From: Nocardioides jejuensis
Lineage (GTDB): Bacteria; Actinomycetota; Actinomycetes; Propionibacteriales; Nocardioidaceae
Length of the DNA: 64,000 nt
Direction of reading: 5' to 3'
Assembly (NCBI RefSeq): GCF_004337475.1
Contig: NZ_SJZJ01000005.1
Span: 87,178 to 151,177 of the forward strand
The notes under the pieces: generated by a model
Told to the model about the DNA's origin: nothing
Seen by the model: the letters and a program-made list of their open reading frames with translations, nothing else
Databases searched by the model: none
Shown: positions 1 through 8,851 of the stretch, in pieces
How positions within the stretch are numbered: position 1 is the first letter of the stretch
How the letters are laid out: each line of letters begins with the position of its first letter
Translations under genes and position numbers: made by a program

Positions 1-1
1 T

Positions 2-148
2 CCTGAACTGTTCAACCGCGAGGTGATCTGGCCCGAGAAGGTCCGGATCAACCGCGACTACGTCGAGAACTGGTCACTGATGAGTGACGTACGCTGCCTG
101 GTCGACACGGTCCGCAGCGTCCTGGCCACGGAGGAGTCCCCCGCATGA
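2..148 (+). CDS. Polyprenyl-phosphate sugar-1-phosphate transferase, C-terminal fragment
   Basis: This is the last 48 codons of a gene cut by the window edge. The peptide contains EVIWPEKVRINRDYVENWS followed by a short hydrophobic/charged tail. That pattern (WPEKVRxNxxYxENWSLxxD) is the usual C-terminus of the bacterial sugar transferase (WcaJ/PglC/WbaP, PHPT) family, which starts repeat-unit synthesis by loading a sugar phosphate on undecaprenyl phosphate at the inner face of the membrane. Its stop overlaps the next start as ATGA, so it heads or joins the block A operon. The active site lies outside the window, so the substrate cannot be judged. Confidence 0.75.
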   Translation, partial: PELFNREVIWPEKVRINRDYVENWSLMSDVRCLVDTVRSVLATEESPA

Positions 149-1275
149 CCCGGATCCTGATGTCCCCGCCCGACGTCGGTGCCCTCGAGGAGGAGTACCT
201 CGTCCGCGCCCTGCGCTCGGGGTGGGTCGCGCCGACGGGCCCCGAGGTGACGGCGTTCGAGCACGAGATCGCGGCCCGCTGCGGTGTCGAGCACGCCGTC
301 GCGATGTCCTCGGGCACGGCCGCGCTTCACCTCGCGATGGAGGGTGTCGGCGTGAAGCCGGGCGACGTCGTCATGGTGTCGTCGATGACGTTCGTCGCGT
401 CGGCCAACGCCGTGGCCTACCTCGGTGCCCAGCCGGTCTTCGTGGACTCCGGAGCGGACGGCAACATCGACCCGCAGCTGCTCGACGAGGCGATCGTCGA
501 CCAGCGCGCCAAGGGCGCCCGCGTCGCTGCGGTCATGGCGGTCGACCTGCTCGGCCGGGTCGCCGACTTCGACGCGATCACCGCGGTGTGTGCGAAGCAC
601 GAGATCCCGCTCATCGAGGACGCCGCCGAGTCGCTCGGCGCGCACCGGGGCGGACGTCCGGGTGGCTCCTTCGGCGCTGCTGCCGCGGTGAGCTTCAACG
701 GCAACAAGATCATGACCACCAGCGGCGGCGGCATGCTCGTCACGAAAGACGGGGAGCTGGCCGACCACGCCCGTTTCCTGTCGACGCAGGCGCGTGAGCC
801 CGGTGCGTCGTACGAGCACAAGCACATCGGCTACAACTACCGGATGTCGAACCTGCTCGCGGCCGTCGGCCGGGCGCAGCTCGAGCGGCTGGACTCGATG
901 ATCGCCCGTCGTCGCGAGATCCGCGACGCCTACCGCGCGGTCGTCGCGGACGTGCCCGGCGTGGAGCTCTTCCAGGGCACCGACGACGCCGGCGACAACT
1001 GCTGGCTCACCGCGATCGAGATCGACCCCGAGGTGGCCGCGGTCAAGGCCGACGACGTGCTGGCCGGCCTGGAGTCGCGCGACATCGAGGGCCGCTACCT
1101 CTGGAACCCGATGCACAACCAGCCCGTGTACGCCGACGCTCCGGCGTACGTCAACGGGGTCTCGGACCGGCTCTTCCGCAACGGCGTGACGCTGCCCAGC
1201 GGATCGGTCCACGGCCCTGAGGTCATCGACCGCGTGGTCGCCGCCCTCACCGAGATCCTCGGAGGCCGCGCATGA
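145..1275 (+). CDS. DegT/DnrJ/EryC1/StrS-type PLP sugar aminotransferase
   Basis: A 376-residue PLP enzyme of the DegT family, which transaminates 4-keto (or 3-keto) nucleotide sugars. The family core is visible: SSGTAALHLA near residue 55, the PLP-contacting EDAAES at 158-163, and the Schiff-base lysine K188 in SFNGNKIMTTSGGG. The tail HGPEVIDRVVAAL is also typical. It overlaps the upstream sugar transferase and the downstream capF by ATGA. It most resembles PglE/WecE-like enzymes that make 4-amino sugars, and a NeuD/PglD-like acetyltransferase is encoded three genes on, so an N-acylated amino sugar (for example bacillosamine-like) is a fair inference. The matching dehydratase is not in the window. 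Confidence 0.9.
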   Translation: MTRILMSPPDVGALEEEYLVRALRSGWVAPTGPEVTAFEHEIAARCGVEHAVAMSSGTAALHLAMEGVGVKPGDVVMVSSMTFVASANAVAYLGAQPVFVDSGADGNIDPQLLDEAIVDQRAKGARVAAVMAVDLLGRVADFDAITAVCAKHEIPLIEDAAESLGAHRGGRPGGSFGAAAAVSFNGNKIMTTSGGGMLVTKDGELADHARFLSTQAREPGASYEHKHIGYNYRMSNLLAAVGRAQLERLDSMIARRREIRDAYRAVVADVPGVELFQGTDDAGDNCWLTAIEIDPEVAAVKADDVLAGLESRDIEGRYLWNPMHNQPVYADAPAYVNGVSDRLFRNGVTLPSGSVHGPEVIDRVVAALTEILGGRA

Positions 1276-2378
1276 CGATCGCGATCACCGGAGCCCGGGG
1301 GTTCCTCGGCTGGCACACCGCGTGCCGGCTGCTCGCCACCCGTGGCGAGGAGGCCGTGCTGCTCGGCCGCGAGGAGTTCGCGGACCCGGCCCTCCTGGCC
1401 CGCAAACTGGCCGACGTCGACACCGTCATCCACATCGCCGGCGTCAACCGCGCCGAGACCGACGAGGAGATCGAGCAGGGCAACATCGCCCTCGCCGAGG
1501 CTCTCGCGACGGCGCTCGGTGACCGCCCGGTGCACGTCGTCTACGCGAGCACGGTGATGGTCGCGATGGACACGCCGTATGGCCGCGGCAAGACCCGCGC
1601 GGGCGAGATCCTGGGTGCACTCCCGGGCACGACCGCGACGGTGCTGATGCCCAACCTCTTCGGCGAGCACGGCCGGCCGGCGTACAACTCGTTCATCGCG
1701 ACGTTCGCGCACGAGGTGGCTCACGGCCGTCAGCCGTCGGTGACGGGGGACCGGCAGATCCCGCTGCTGCACGCGCAGGACGCGGCCGAGGTGCTGATCG
1801 CGGCTGCGGAGAAGCGCCAGGACGACCTGATCACGCCCGAGGCGGAGCCGCACGGCATCTCCGAGGTGCTGGACCTGCTCAACGAGTTCCACACGACGTA
1901 CGCCGCGACCGGTGACATCCCGGACGTGTCGACGAAGTTCCGCCTGGACCTCTTCAACACCTACCGCGCGGCGCTCTGGCCGCACGGCTACCCGATCCTG
2001 AAGCCGGTGCACGCCGACAACCGCGGCGAGCTGATCGAGACCGTCCGCTCGCACGGTGGGCAGGGACAGGCGTACGTCTCGTCGACCAAGCCCGGCCAGA
2101 CCCGCGGCGAGCACTACCACCTGCGCAAGATCGAGCGCTTCGTGGTCTTCAAGGGCGAGGCCGAGATCAAGCTGCGCCGCCTCTTCCACGACGAGGTGCT
2201 GACCTTCCGGGTCAGCGGTGACCAGCCGGCGCACCTCGACATGCCCACGATGTGGGTGCACAACATCGTCAACGTCGGCGACACCGACGTCATCACCGCC
2301 TTCTGGGCGGACCAGCTGCTCGATCCGGTCAACCCGGACCAGTACCCCATGAAGGTCGTCCCGGAGGTCGCCCAGTGA
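1272..2378 (+). CDS. capF: CapF-type bifunctional UDP-sugar reductase/epimerase
   Basis: A 368-residue protein with an N-terminal extended-SDR domain (TGARGFLG at 6-13; YGRGK supplies the Tyr/Lys pair) and a C-terminal cupin with a likely metal site (GEHYHLRKIER, then MWVHNI). This two-domain layout is diagnostic of CapF/FnlB/WbjC, the middle enzyme that converts the CapE product to UDP-N-acetyl-L-talosamine on the way to UDP-N-acetyl-L-fucosamine. The next gene is CapG-like, which confirms the pathway. The first enzyme, CapE, is not seen here and probably lies upstream of the window. It overlaps its neighbours by 4 bases on both sides. Confidence 0.9.
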   Translation: MTIAITGARGFLGWHTACRLLATRGEEAVLLGREEFADPALLARKLADVDTVIHIAGVNRAETDEEIEQGNIALAEALATALGDRPVHVVYASTVMVAMDTPYGRGKTRAGEILGALPGTTATVLMPNLFGEHGRPAYNSFIATFAHEVAHGRQPSVTGDRQIPLLHAQDAAEVLIAAAEKRQDDLITPEAEPHGISEVLDLLNEFHTTYAATGDIPDVSTKFRLDLFNTYRAALWPHGYPILKPVHADNRGELIETVRSHGGQGQAYVSSTKPGQTRGEHYHLRKIERFVVFKGEAEIKLRRLFHDEVLTFRVSGDQPAHLDMPTMWVHNIVNVGDTDVITAFWADQLLDPVNPDQYPMKVVPEVAQ

Positions 2379-3484
2379 AGGTCATGACCATCGTCGGCAC
2401 GCGCCCGGAGATCATCCGGCTCGCGGCTGTCATCAAGCGCCTCGACGCGACGGTCGACCACGTCCTGGTCCACACCGGCCAGAACTACGACCACAACCTC
2501 AACCAGGTCTTCTTCGACGACCTCGGCCTGCGGGCACCCGACCACTACCTCGGCGTGGACACGTCCTCGCTCGGCGCGGTCCTCGGCGGCGTCCTCATCG
2601 AGACCGAGAAGGTCATCCTCGAGGAGAAGCCGGACGCCGTCCTCGTGCTCGGTGATACCAACTCCTGCATCGCCACGATCATGGCGAAGCGGATGCGGAT
2701 CCCGACGTACCACTTGGAGGCGGGCAACCGCTGCTTCGACGAGAACGTCCCCGAGGAGACCAACCGTCGCCTCGTCGACCACGTCGCCGACTTCAACCTC
2801 GTCTACACCGAGCACGCGCGCCGCAACCTGCTGGCCGAGGGCCTGCACCCGCGCCGGATCATCATCACCGGCTCGCCGATGCGCGAGGTGCTCGACTCCC
2901 AGCGCGAGGCCATCGAAGCCTCCGACGTGCTGACGCGTCTCGGGCTGGCGGAGCAGGGCTACTTCCTGGTCTCCGCCCACCGCGAGGAGAACGTCGACAA
3001 CCCCGCGCGCCTGCAGCAGCTGCTCGACTGCCTGCTCGCCGTCCACGAGAAGTGGAAGCTGCCGGTCGTCGTCTCCACGCACCCGCGCACCCGCAAGCGC
3101 CTGGAGGCGCTCGGTGCCGACCTCGGCTCGGCCGACATCCGGTGGATGGAGCCCTTCGGCTTCCACGACTACAACAAGCTGCAAGTCGCTTCGGCCTGTG
3201 TGCTGTCGGACTCCGGCACGATCTCGGAGGAGTCCTCCATCCTGGGCTTCCCGGCGATCACCCTGCGCGACTCGATCGAGCGCCCGGAGGCGCTGGACGC
3301 CGGCGCGATCATCATGACCGGCCTCGACGCAGCGAACGTCGTCTCCGCCGTCGCCGTCGCGATGGAGGGGGAGTCGGTGCCGATCCCGGCCGGCTACGAG
3401 GTCGACAACACCTCGCAGCGCACGGTGAAGTTCATACTCTCCACCGCTTCGCGGCATCACCAGTGGGCGGGCATCCGGCGATGA
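2375..3484 (+). CDS. capG: CapG/WecB-type UDP-N-acetylhexosamine 2-epimerase
   Basis: A 369-residue non-hydrolysing UDP-HexNAc 2-epimerase. The start is taken as GTG overlapping the capF stop (GTGA); an ATG 9 bases on is possible. Family motifs: IVGTRPEIIRL at the N-terminus, HTGQNYD, HLEAGNR, PEETNRRLVDH, SAHREENVD and SDSGTISEESS in the UDP-binding half. WecB itself acts on UDP-GlcNAc; directly after capF the likely substrate is UDP-L-TalNAc, giving UDP-L-FucNAc. The protein is cytosolic. The gene overlaps the following acetyltransferase gene by ATGA. Confidence 0.9.
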   Translation: MKVMTIVGTRPEIIRLAAVIKRLDATVDHVLVHTGQNYDHNLNQVFFDDLGLRAPDHYLGVDTSSLGAVLGGVLIETEKVILEEKPDAVLVLGDTNSCIATIMAKRMRIPTYHLEAGNRCFDENVPEETNRRLVDHVADFNLVYTEHARRNLLAEGLHPRRIIITGSPMREVLDSQREAIEASDVLTRLGLAEQGYFLVSAHREENVDNPARLQQLLDCLLAVHEKWKLPVVVSTHPRTRKRLEALGADLGSADIRWMEPFGFHDYNKLQVASACVLSDSGTISEESSILGFPAITLRDSIERPEALDAGAIIMTGLDAANVVSAVAVAMEGESVPIPAGYEVDNTSQRTVKFILSTASRHHQWAGIRR

Positions 3485-4119
3485 AGAGACTGGTCATCAT
3501 CGGCGCCGGCGGTCACGGGCGCGAGGCGCTCGACATCGTGCAGGCGATCAACGCCGTGGAGCCGACGTACGACTTCCTCGGGTTCCTCGACGACGGTCGG
3601 ACCGCGGGAGAGACGGCTGCGCCACACGATGCTCCGATCCTCGGTGGTGTCGACCTCTTGCGCAGCCTCGACGCGGCCTATGTCGCCGCCATCGGTGCCC
3701 CCGCAGTGCGGCGTCGGATCGTGGCCCAGCTCGACGGCATCGAGGCCGCGAGCCTGATTCACCCCGAGGCCAGCATCGGCAGTCACGTGACCTACGGTCC
3801 GGGTCTGATCATGGCAGCGGGCGCTCGCCTGACCCACGCCATCGAGCTTGGCTCGCACGTCCACCTCAACGTCGACTCGAGCATCTCTCATGACTGCCGC
3901 GTCGGCTCATTCGTCACGATCACTCCCGGTGCCCGCCTCAGTGGAGGTGTCGTGATCGGCGACGGCGTCTGGTTCGGCATCAACGCGTGTGCGATCCAGG
4001 GGGTCCGCATCGGTGCGGACACGACGGTGGGAGCCGGGGCCGCGGTCATCAGTGACCTTCCCGCCGGCTGCACGGCGGTCGGCGTTCCCGCTCATCCAGT
4101 CGAGGAGTCCGCGCGATGA
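3481..4119 (+). CDS. NeuD/PglD-family sugar O/N-acetyltransferase
   Basis: A 212-residue acetyltransferase with the two parts of the NeuD/PglD family: an N-terminal Rossmann-like UDP-sugar-binding region (IIGAGGHGRE at 6-15) and a C-terminal left-handed beta-helix of hexapeptide repeats (from about residue 92, for example IGADTTVGAGAAVI). H137 followed by an acidic residue (SISHDCRVG) matches the catalytic His position of PglD. It uses acetyl-CoA. Placed after a DegT aminotransferase, it may acetylate a 4-amino sugar; O-acetylation is the alternative. It overlaps both neighbours by ATGA. Confidence 0.85.
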   Translation: MKRLVIIGAGGHGREALDIVQAINAVEPTYDFLGFLDDGRTAGETAAPHDAPILGGVDLLRSLDAAYVAAIGAPAVRRRIVAQLDGIEAASLIHPEASIGSHVTYGPGLIMAAGARLTHAIELGSHVHLNVDSSISHDCRVGSFVTITPGARLSGGVVIGDGVWFGINACAIQGVRIGADTTVGAGAAVISDLPAGCTAVGVPAHPVEESAR

Positions 4120-4955
4120 AGGACACGACCAAGCGTCGGGTCGACGAGCAGTTGCGCCGGGTCTCGGCGCGCGTCACCAAGGGCATTGCCGCGCGCTCGG
4201 GAGTGCACTACGGGATGTATCTCGCGTCCGGGTACCCGAAGTCAGGCACGTCCTGGCTCGGCCAGCTCATGGGCACCTACCTCGACCTGCCGCACCCGCA
4301 GAACTACTCGATGCCGATTGCCATGGCGTCCGTGCTCCAGAACCACTGGCTGTACGACGAGCGGTTCCCGAAGTCGGCGTACGTCTGCCGCGACGGACGC
4401 GACATCCTCGTGTCGCTGTACTTCTACCAGATGCGATCGATCACCCAGCCGCGCCACCCGCGTCAGGCCGCCCGCCTCGACGAGCGCTTCAAGCGCTACC
4501 TCGGTGCGAACTACGACCCGAACGACGTGGCCGCGAACATCGGACGTTTCGTCGAGGCAGAGTTCGTCGACCCGGTCGCCGTGCGCGGCGTCTCCTGGGG
4601 CGATCACGTCCGGTCGTGGTGCGCCGAGGACCACTCCAACGTCGTCGTCACGCGTTACGAGGACCTGCTCGGTGATCCGCAGGCCGAGTTCGGTCGGCTG
4701 ATGGCCGGCCTGACCGGCGCCCCGGCCGATGAGGCTCGCGTGCAGCGCGCGCTGAGCGCCCACGACTTCGCCGGCAGTGGCCGGAAGCCGGGGCAGGAGG
4801 ATCGCTCCAGCTTCATGCGCAAGGGCATCAGCGGCGACTGGCGCAACCACTTCACCTCGCACGCCGCTCAGGCCTTCGAGGAGCATGCCGGTGCGATGCT
4901 GCGTCGCCTCGGCTACGAGGAAGACACGTCGTGGCATCTGCACCTGGAGGCATGA
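4116..4955 (+). CDS. PAPS-dependent carbohydrate sulfotransferase
   Basis: A 279-residue soluble sulfotransferase of the Sulfotransfer_1 type. The PAPS 5'-phosphosulfate loop is GYPKSGTSWL at 39-48, the 3'-phosphate motif is YVCRDGRDILVSLYFY around 89-104 (R92, S100), and the C-terminal RKGISGDWRNHF is the usual nucleotide-contacting segment. It therefore moves sulfate from PAPS to an acceptor hydroxyl; inside a polysaccharide operon the acceptor is probably the lipid-linked repeat unit. Overlaps of 4 bases on both sides place it in the same transcript as the flippase. A second sulfotransferase domain is encoded at 19995-22142, and PAPS-forming genes lie at 32.4-38.9 kb. Confidence 0.88.
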   Translation: MKDTTKRRVDEQLRRVSARVTKGIAARSGVHYGMYLASGYPKSGTSWLGQLMGTYLDLPHPQNYSMPIAMASVLQNHWLYDERFPKSAYVCRDGRDILVSLYFYQMRSITQPRHPRQAARLDERFKRYLGANYDPNDVAANIGRFVEAEFVDPVAVRGVSWGDHVRSWCAEDHSNVVVTRYEDLLGDPQAEFGRLMAGLTGAPADEARVQRALSAHDFAGSGRKPGQEDRSSFMRKGISGDWRNHFTSHAAQAFEEHAGAMLRRLGYEEDTSWHLHLEA

Positions 4956-6220
4956 GGAAGGCCGCGCCGCGGCCCGGCAGCTTGCGCCGGAACCTCCTGG
5001 CCAACCTCGTCGGCATCGCGGCGTACAACCTCGGGCAGTGGTTGCTGCTCGTGGTCCTGGCCCGCATGACCGGTACGGGGGACGTCGGCCGCTTCGCGCT
5101 CGCGCTGGCGATCAGCGCGCCGGTGTACCTGGCGGTCGGGCTCAACCTGCGGATGGTCCGGGCAACTGACGCCCGCCGCGAGTGGCGTCCCGAGCAGTAC
5201 GGCCGGCTGCGGATCGTGCTCAACGCGGTCTCGCTGGCCGTCGTCATGGCCATCGGTCTGGGCCTGCACATGTCGACGGCGGACCTGATGCTGCTCGGCG
5301 TCGTCAGCATCTCGAAGGCCGTCGAGGCGACGAGCCAGGTCCTGTACGGCTTCTTCACGTTGCGTGAGCGCCTCGACCTCGTGTCGCGGAGCCTGGTCCT
5401 GCGCGCCGTGCTCGGACTGGCGTCGTTCAGCGGCGCGCTGGTGGCGGGCCTCGGCGTGACGGCAGCGGCGGCTGGGCTGGCCGGTGCCTGGTTCGTCGTC
5501 TACCTGTTCCATGACCGTCCGGAGTACCAGCGCGCGCTGGCGACGGACGCGGACTACATGGCGGCCCAGGGCCTGGTGGCTGGAGAGTCCAGTGCGACCA
5601 GCCGGCTGGCGCGGCGCGCCCTTCCGCTGGGGGTCGACGCTGGTGTTGGTTCCGTGGCGCTGAACGTGCCGCGGTACGGCGTCCAGCTCTCGCTGGGAGT
5701 CGACCACCTCGCGGTCTTCGCTTCGCTCGCGTACCTGGCCCAGGTGGTCTCGTTCATCACCGGCGCGTTCGGCGACGCCGTGCTGGGCCGTCTGGTCGTG
5801 CTGCACCACACCTCCAGTGCCAAGGCCTTCTGGCGGGTCCTCTTCGCGGTGCTCTTCTTCGGATGCGCCGTGACCGGCGCGGCCGTCGTCGGTGCGGCCC
5901 TTGTGGGGCGCCCGGTGATCGGCGCCCTCATGGGGCACGCCTACGTGGACCAGTCGGTCCTGCTCATCTTGTTGACGGGCGCGGGGATGGTGACGCTCCA
6001 GCGCTCGCTGGCGCGTGCCCTGTACGCGCGGCAGCGCTTCGTCGACGCCATGCTCGTCGACACGGCTGTCCTCATCGCCTCGCTCGGCTGGGCCGCGCTG
6101 CTCATCCCGCGGTGGGGCCTCGACGGGGCGGCGGCCGTGCTCGGGCTGTCATTCTTGGTCGGAACATTCGTGACCCTGGCCCTGCTGGGCCGATCGACAC
6201 GGGTCCAGCAGGGGGAGTGA
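4952..6220 (+). CDS. Wzx-like polysaccharide flippase (block A)
   Basis: A 422-residue membrane protein with about 12 hydrophobic segments and a basic N-terminus (MRKAAPRPGSLRRN), in line with MATE/MOP-superfamily flippases that carry lipid-linked repeat units across the membrane. The ATG that overlaps the sulfotransferase stop is preferred over an ATG 21 bases upstream because every gene here is coupled this way. No sequence motif fixes the substrate. Partner of the polymerase-like gene at 7343. A second flippase is encoded at 17480. Confidence 0.8.
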   Translation: MRKAAPRPGSLRRNLLANLVGIAAYNLGQWLLLVVLARMTGTGDVGRFALALAISAPVYLAVGLNLRMVRATDARREWRPEQYGRLRIVLNAVSLAVVMAIGLGLHMSTADLMLLGVVSISKAVEATSQVLYGFFTLRERLDLVSRSLVLRAVLGLASFSGALVAGLGVTAAAAGLAGAWFVVYLFHDRPEYQRALATDADYMAAQGLVAGESSATSRLARRALPLGVDAGVGSVALNVPRYGVQLSLGVDHLAVFASLAYLAQVVSFITGAFGDAVLGRLVVLHHTSSAKAFWRVLFAVLFFGCAVTGAAVVGAALVGRPVIGALMGHAYVDQSVLLILLTGAGMVTLQRSLARALYARQRFVDAMLVDTAVLIASLGWAALLIPRWGLDGAAAVLGLSFLVGTFVTLALLGRSTRVQQGE

Positions 6221-6221
6221 C

Positions 6222-7346
6222 ATGAAGGTCGGAATCCGGGTTTCGCCGCAGAGCAGTGGGGGCGGCGTCGTCTTCGTCGAGAACCTCACGCGGAGCCTTC
6301 GAGCGGACCCGCGGTGTTCTGAGGTCGCCGTCTTCGTCATGGGCGAGAGCACGCGCTATGACGCAGAGAACCAGATCGAGGTACCGGTTTCCGGTGGATC
6401 CATCAGCCGACGGCTCCGTGGCGACCGTGCCCTTGCGCGGACCGTTGCGGACCATCCGGTCGATGTCATCCTCTGTCCCGGCAACGAGATCTCCCAGGTG
6501 CCCGGTACGCCGTCCCTGTTGTGGCCCCTCACCGTCGCTCCCTTCGAGGAGCCTGCGATGCGGCAGCTCGGTCGCAGTGCGAAGACCACCCTGCGCTGGA
6601 AGGTCCTGCGCAAGGCTCTGGGCGCAGCGGTCAGCAAGTCGGATGCACTGATCTTCTCCTCGCACTACACGCGGGGCCTCTACTCGAGTCACTTCCCGGC
6701 CCTGCGTGAGCGTCCGTCGGTCGTGGTGCCGCCTCCGCCGTCGCTGACGCCGGACGCCGCCGATGTCCCGACGCCCGATCTGCCGGACGACTACATCCTG
6801 TACGTCAGCCACATGTACCCGTACAAGATGGTGCTCGAGATGATCCGCGGCTACGCGGAGGCGACCCGGCGAGGGGTGACGCACAAGCTGGTGATCGCCG
6901 GCCGCGCCACCAACGCGTCGTACGGGGCGGAGATCGAGCGGGTCATCGATGAGGAGGGCGTGGCTGACAAGATCGTCCTGCTCGGCTCCCTGCCCGCGGA
7001 GCGGCTGCCGTACCTCTACCGGCGAGCGACCCTCTTCCTGTTCCCGTCGATCTCCGAGAACGCCGGGTCCTTCGCGCTCCTCGATGCCTTCATCTTCGGC
7101 GTTCCCGTCCTGTCGTCCAGCTCGTCGTCGATGCCGGAGGCGTGCCGTGCGGGCGCAGCCTTCTTCGACCCCCGCGACATCGGCCAGCTGACCGAGGAAC
7201 TGGTCCGCATCCTCGGAGACGAGGCGGAGCTGCGTTCCCTCGCCGCCAGGAGCGCCGCGCGCGGTCAGGAGCTTCGGTACTGGGACGCCGCGGCAGACCA
7301 GGTGCTCACCTTCTGCTCGTCGCTCGTGGCCGGGCGTCGCGCGTGA
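6222..7346 (+). CDS. GT4-family glycosyltransferase (block A)
   Basis: A 374-residue GT-B glycosyltransferase. The N-terminal half has the glycine-rich loop VSPQSSGGGVVFVENL, and the C-terminal donor domain has YILYVSHMYPYKM, VIAGRATN, LLGSLPAERLPYLYRRA and SISENAGSFALLDAFIFG. In the last motif the EX7E second glutamate is replaced by aspartate, an unusual conservative change. It likely adds a sugar to the block A repeat unit at the cytosolic face. It starts one base after the flippase stop and overlaps the polymerase gene by GTGA. Confidence 0.85.
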   Translation: MKVGIRVSPQSSGGGVVFVENLTRSLRADPRCSEVAVFVMGESTRYDAENQIEVPVSGGSISRRLRGDRALARTVADHPVDVILCPGNEISQVPGTPSLLWPLTVAPFEEPAMRQLGRSAKTTLRWKVLRKALGAAVSKSDALIFSSHYTRGLYSSHFPALRERPSVVVPPPPSLTPDAADVPTPDLPDDYILYVSHMYPYKMVLEMIRGYAEATRRGVTHKLVIAGRATNASYGAEIERVIDEEGVADKIVLLGSLPAERLPYLYRRATLFLFPSISENAGSFALLDAFIFGVPVLSSSSSSMPEACRAGAAFFDPRDIGQLTEELVRILGDEAELRSLAARSAARGQELRYWDAAADQVLTFCSSLVAGRRA

Positions 7347-8848
7347 CCACTGTCCTGGCGGGTCGCCGCAGCCAGCGCAGTCCCGGTGTCGAGGCGCGCT
7401 CGGAAACGGGTCCGATCCTCCCGGTCTCGCGCGCGGTCGCCGGCCCGCTCGTCGCGTTCTGGCTGGTCGCCACCGCGGCGGGGCTGGCCTGGTACCTGGG
7501 CAACGCCCAGGGGATCTTCTTCCTCACGGGCGCGGCCTCGTGCTTCGTTGTGACCCTGCCCCTCGTGGTGCTGAAGGACTACGACCTGATCACGCCGTGG
7601 ACTGTCGTCGTGGCGGTCTCCTACCTGGCCTACGGCATTCGCGGCACCTTCATCTCGCTGGGCGTCGACGGCACCAGAACGCTGGAACAGCTGTACTTCC
7701 TGGGCCGGGCGCCCGAGGAGTTCGTCAATCCGTCCGGGATCTTCTTCGCGGGGATCTGCTCCCTCACGCTGGGATACGTGGTCACGGCGAGGCGTCGGCG
7801 CCGTTCGTCGCGGATCCTGCGGCTCGACGCGGTGCGAGGGCCCGTCTTCGTGCAGCTCGTCATCACGGCGTGCGCGCTGCTCGGGTTCGTCGGCTTCTAC
7901 ATGTTCGCCCGGTCGACCGGCGGATTCTCGTTGGCGAGTCTGAGCGCCAAGCGCACACTGGTCGGCGGCACGGAAGCGTCGGCGTCGTACGAGAGCCATG
8001 GCGGCTGGCGCTTCCTGCACGAGTTCGCGCTGATTGCCTTCTGGGTGCAGATCGCCGTCTACTCGGTCCGCAAGAAGTCGCACGGCGTGACCGACCTGCG
8101 CGGTTGGTGGGTCGCTGCACTCTTCCTCAACGCCGCGTCGCTGCCGATCTACGCGAGCACCCGGCAGGACATCGTCGTCATCGGGGCGTCCGGTCTGGCG
8201 ATCAAGTACTGCCTGTCCCATCGAGGGGTCAGCAAGAAGTTCGTCTTCGGTTTTGCGGCGATCGTCGTCGTCCTCGTCGTCGCGATCTCGTCGCTGCGTT
8301 CGTCGCACACGGGAGACGTGCGTTCTGCGCAGGTGTCAGGCACCAACCTGCTTTCGGCGTTCGTCCTGACGCGGACGTTCGCGGACGTGCCGACGACCGG
8401 CCAGATCATCATGGCCGTTCCGGCCGAGATCCCCTTCGCCAACGGCGAGAGCATCACGGACTGGTTCTTCGCTCCGATTCCGCGGTCGATCTGGCCGTCC
8501 AAGCCGGTCATCTCGATGGGCCCGCTCATCGCCGAGGTCGTCTATCACATGCCCTCCAGCGGAGTTCCGCCCGGCGTGATCGCCGAGGGCTATCTCAACT
8601 TCGGCGTCGGCGGTGCACTGATCGTGCCGTTCCTCGCCGGTGCACTGCTCGGGCCGATCAGTCGCCGCTGGTCCGAGTACGCGCGGACCTCTCCGGGCGC
8701 TGCCGTCCTCCTGTCTGCGGTGGCCCTGCGGATGGGATCGGATCTGGGGACAAATGGTCTCGGCTATGCGATGTACCAGCTCGCCATCGGCCTCCTGCTC
8801 ACCATTCCGGTGCTGATGCTGGTCTTCGGGCCTGCGCGCAAGGCCTGA
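7343..8848 (+). CDS. Wzy-like polysaccharide polymerase (block A)
   Basis: A 501-residue polytopic membrane protein with about 11-12 hydrophobic segments and a large periplasm-side loop. The start is a GTG overlapping the glycosyltransferase stop. The loop contains IPRSIWPSKPVISMGP, and the second Wzy-like protein of the window has IPRPLWPDKPATN at the matching place, so the two are related. Proteins of this type polymerise flipped repeat units outside the membrane. It closes block A; the next genes run the other way and converge on it 3 bases later. Confidence 0.75.
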   Translation: MTTVLAGRRSQRSPGVEARSETGPILPVSRAVAGPLVAFWLVATAAGLAWYLGNAQGIFFLTGAASCFVVTLPLVVLKDYDLITPWTVVVAVSYLAYGIRGTFISLGVDGTRTLEQLYFLGRAPEEFVNPSGIFFAGICSLTLGYVVTARRRRRSSRILRLDAVRGPVFVQLVITACALLGFVGFYMFARSTGGFSLASLSAKRTLVGGTEASASYESHGGWRFLHEFALIAFWVQIAVYSVRKKSHGVTDLRGWWVAALFLNAASLPIYASTRQDIVVIGASGLAIKYCLSHRGVSKKFVFGFAAIVVVLVVAISSLRSSHTGDVRSAQVSGTNLLSAFVLTRTFADVPTTGQIIMAVPAEIPFANGESITDWFFAPIPRSIWPSKPVISMGPLIAEVVYHMPSSGVPPGVIAEGYLNFGVGGALIVPFLAGALLGPISRRWSEYARTSPGAAVLLSAVALRMGSDLGTNGLGYAMYQLAIGLLLTIPVLMLVFGPARKA

Positions 8849-8851
8849 CCC

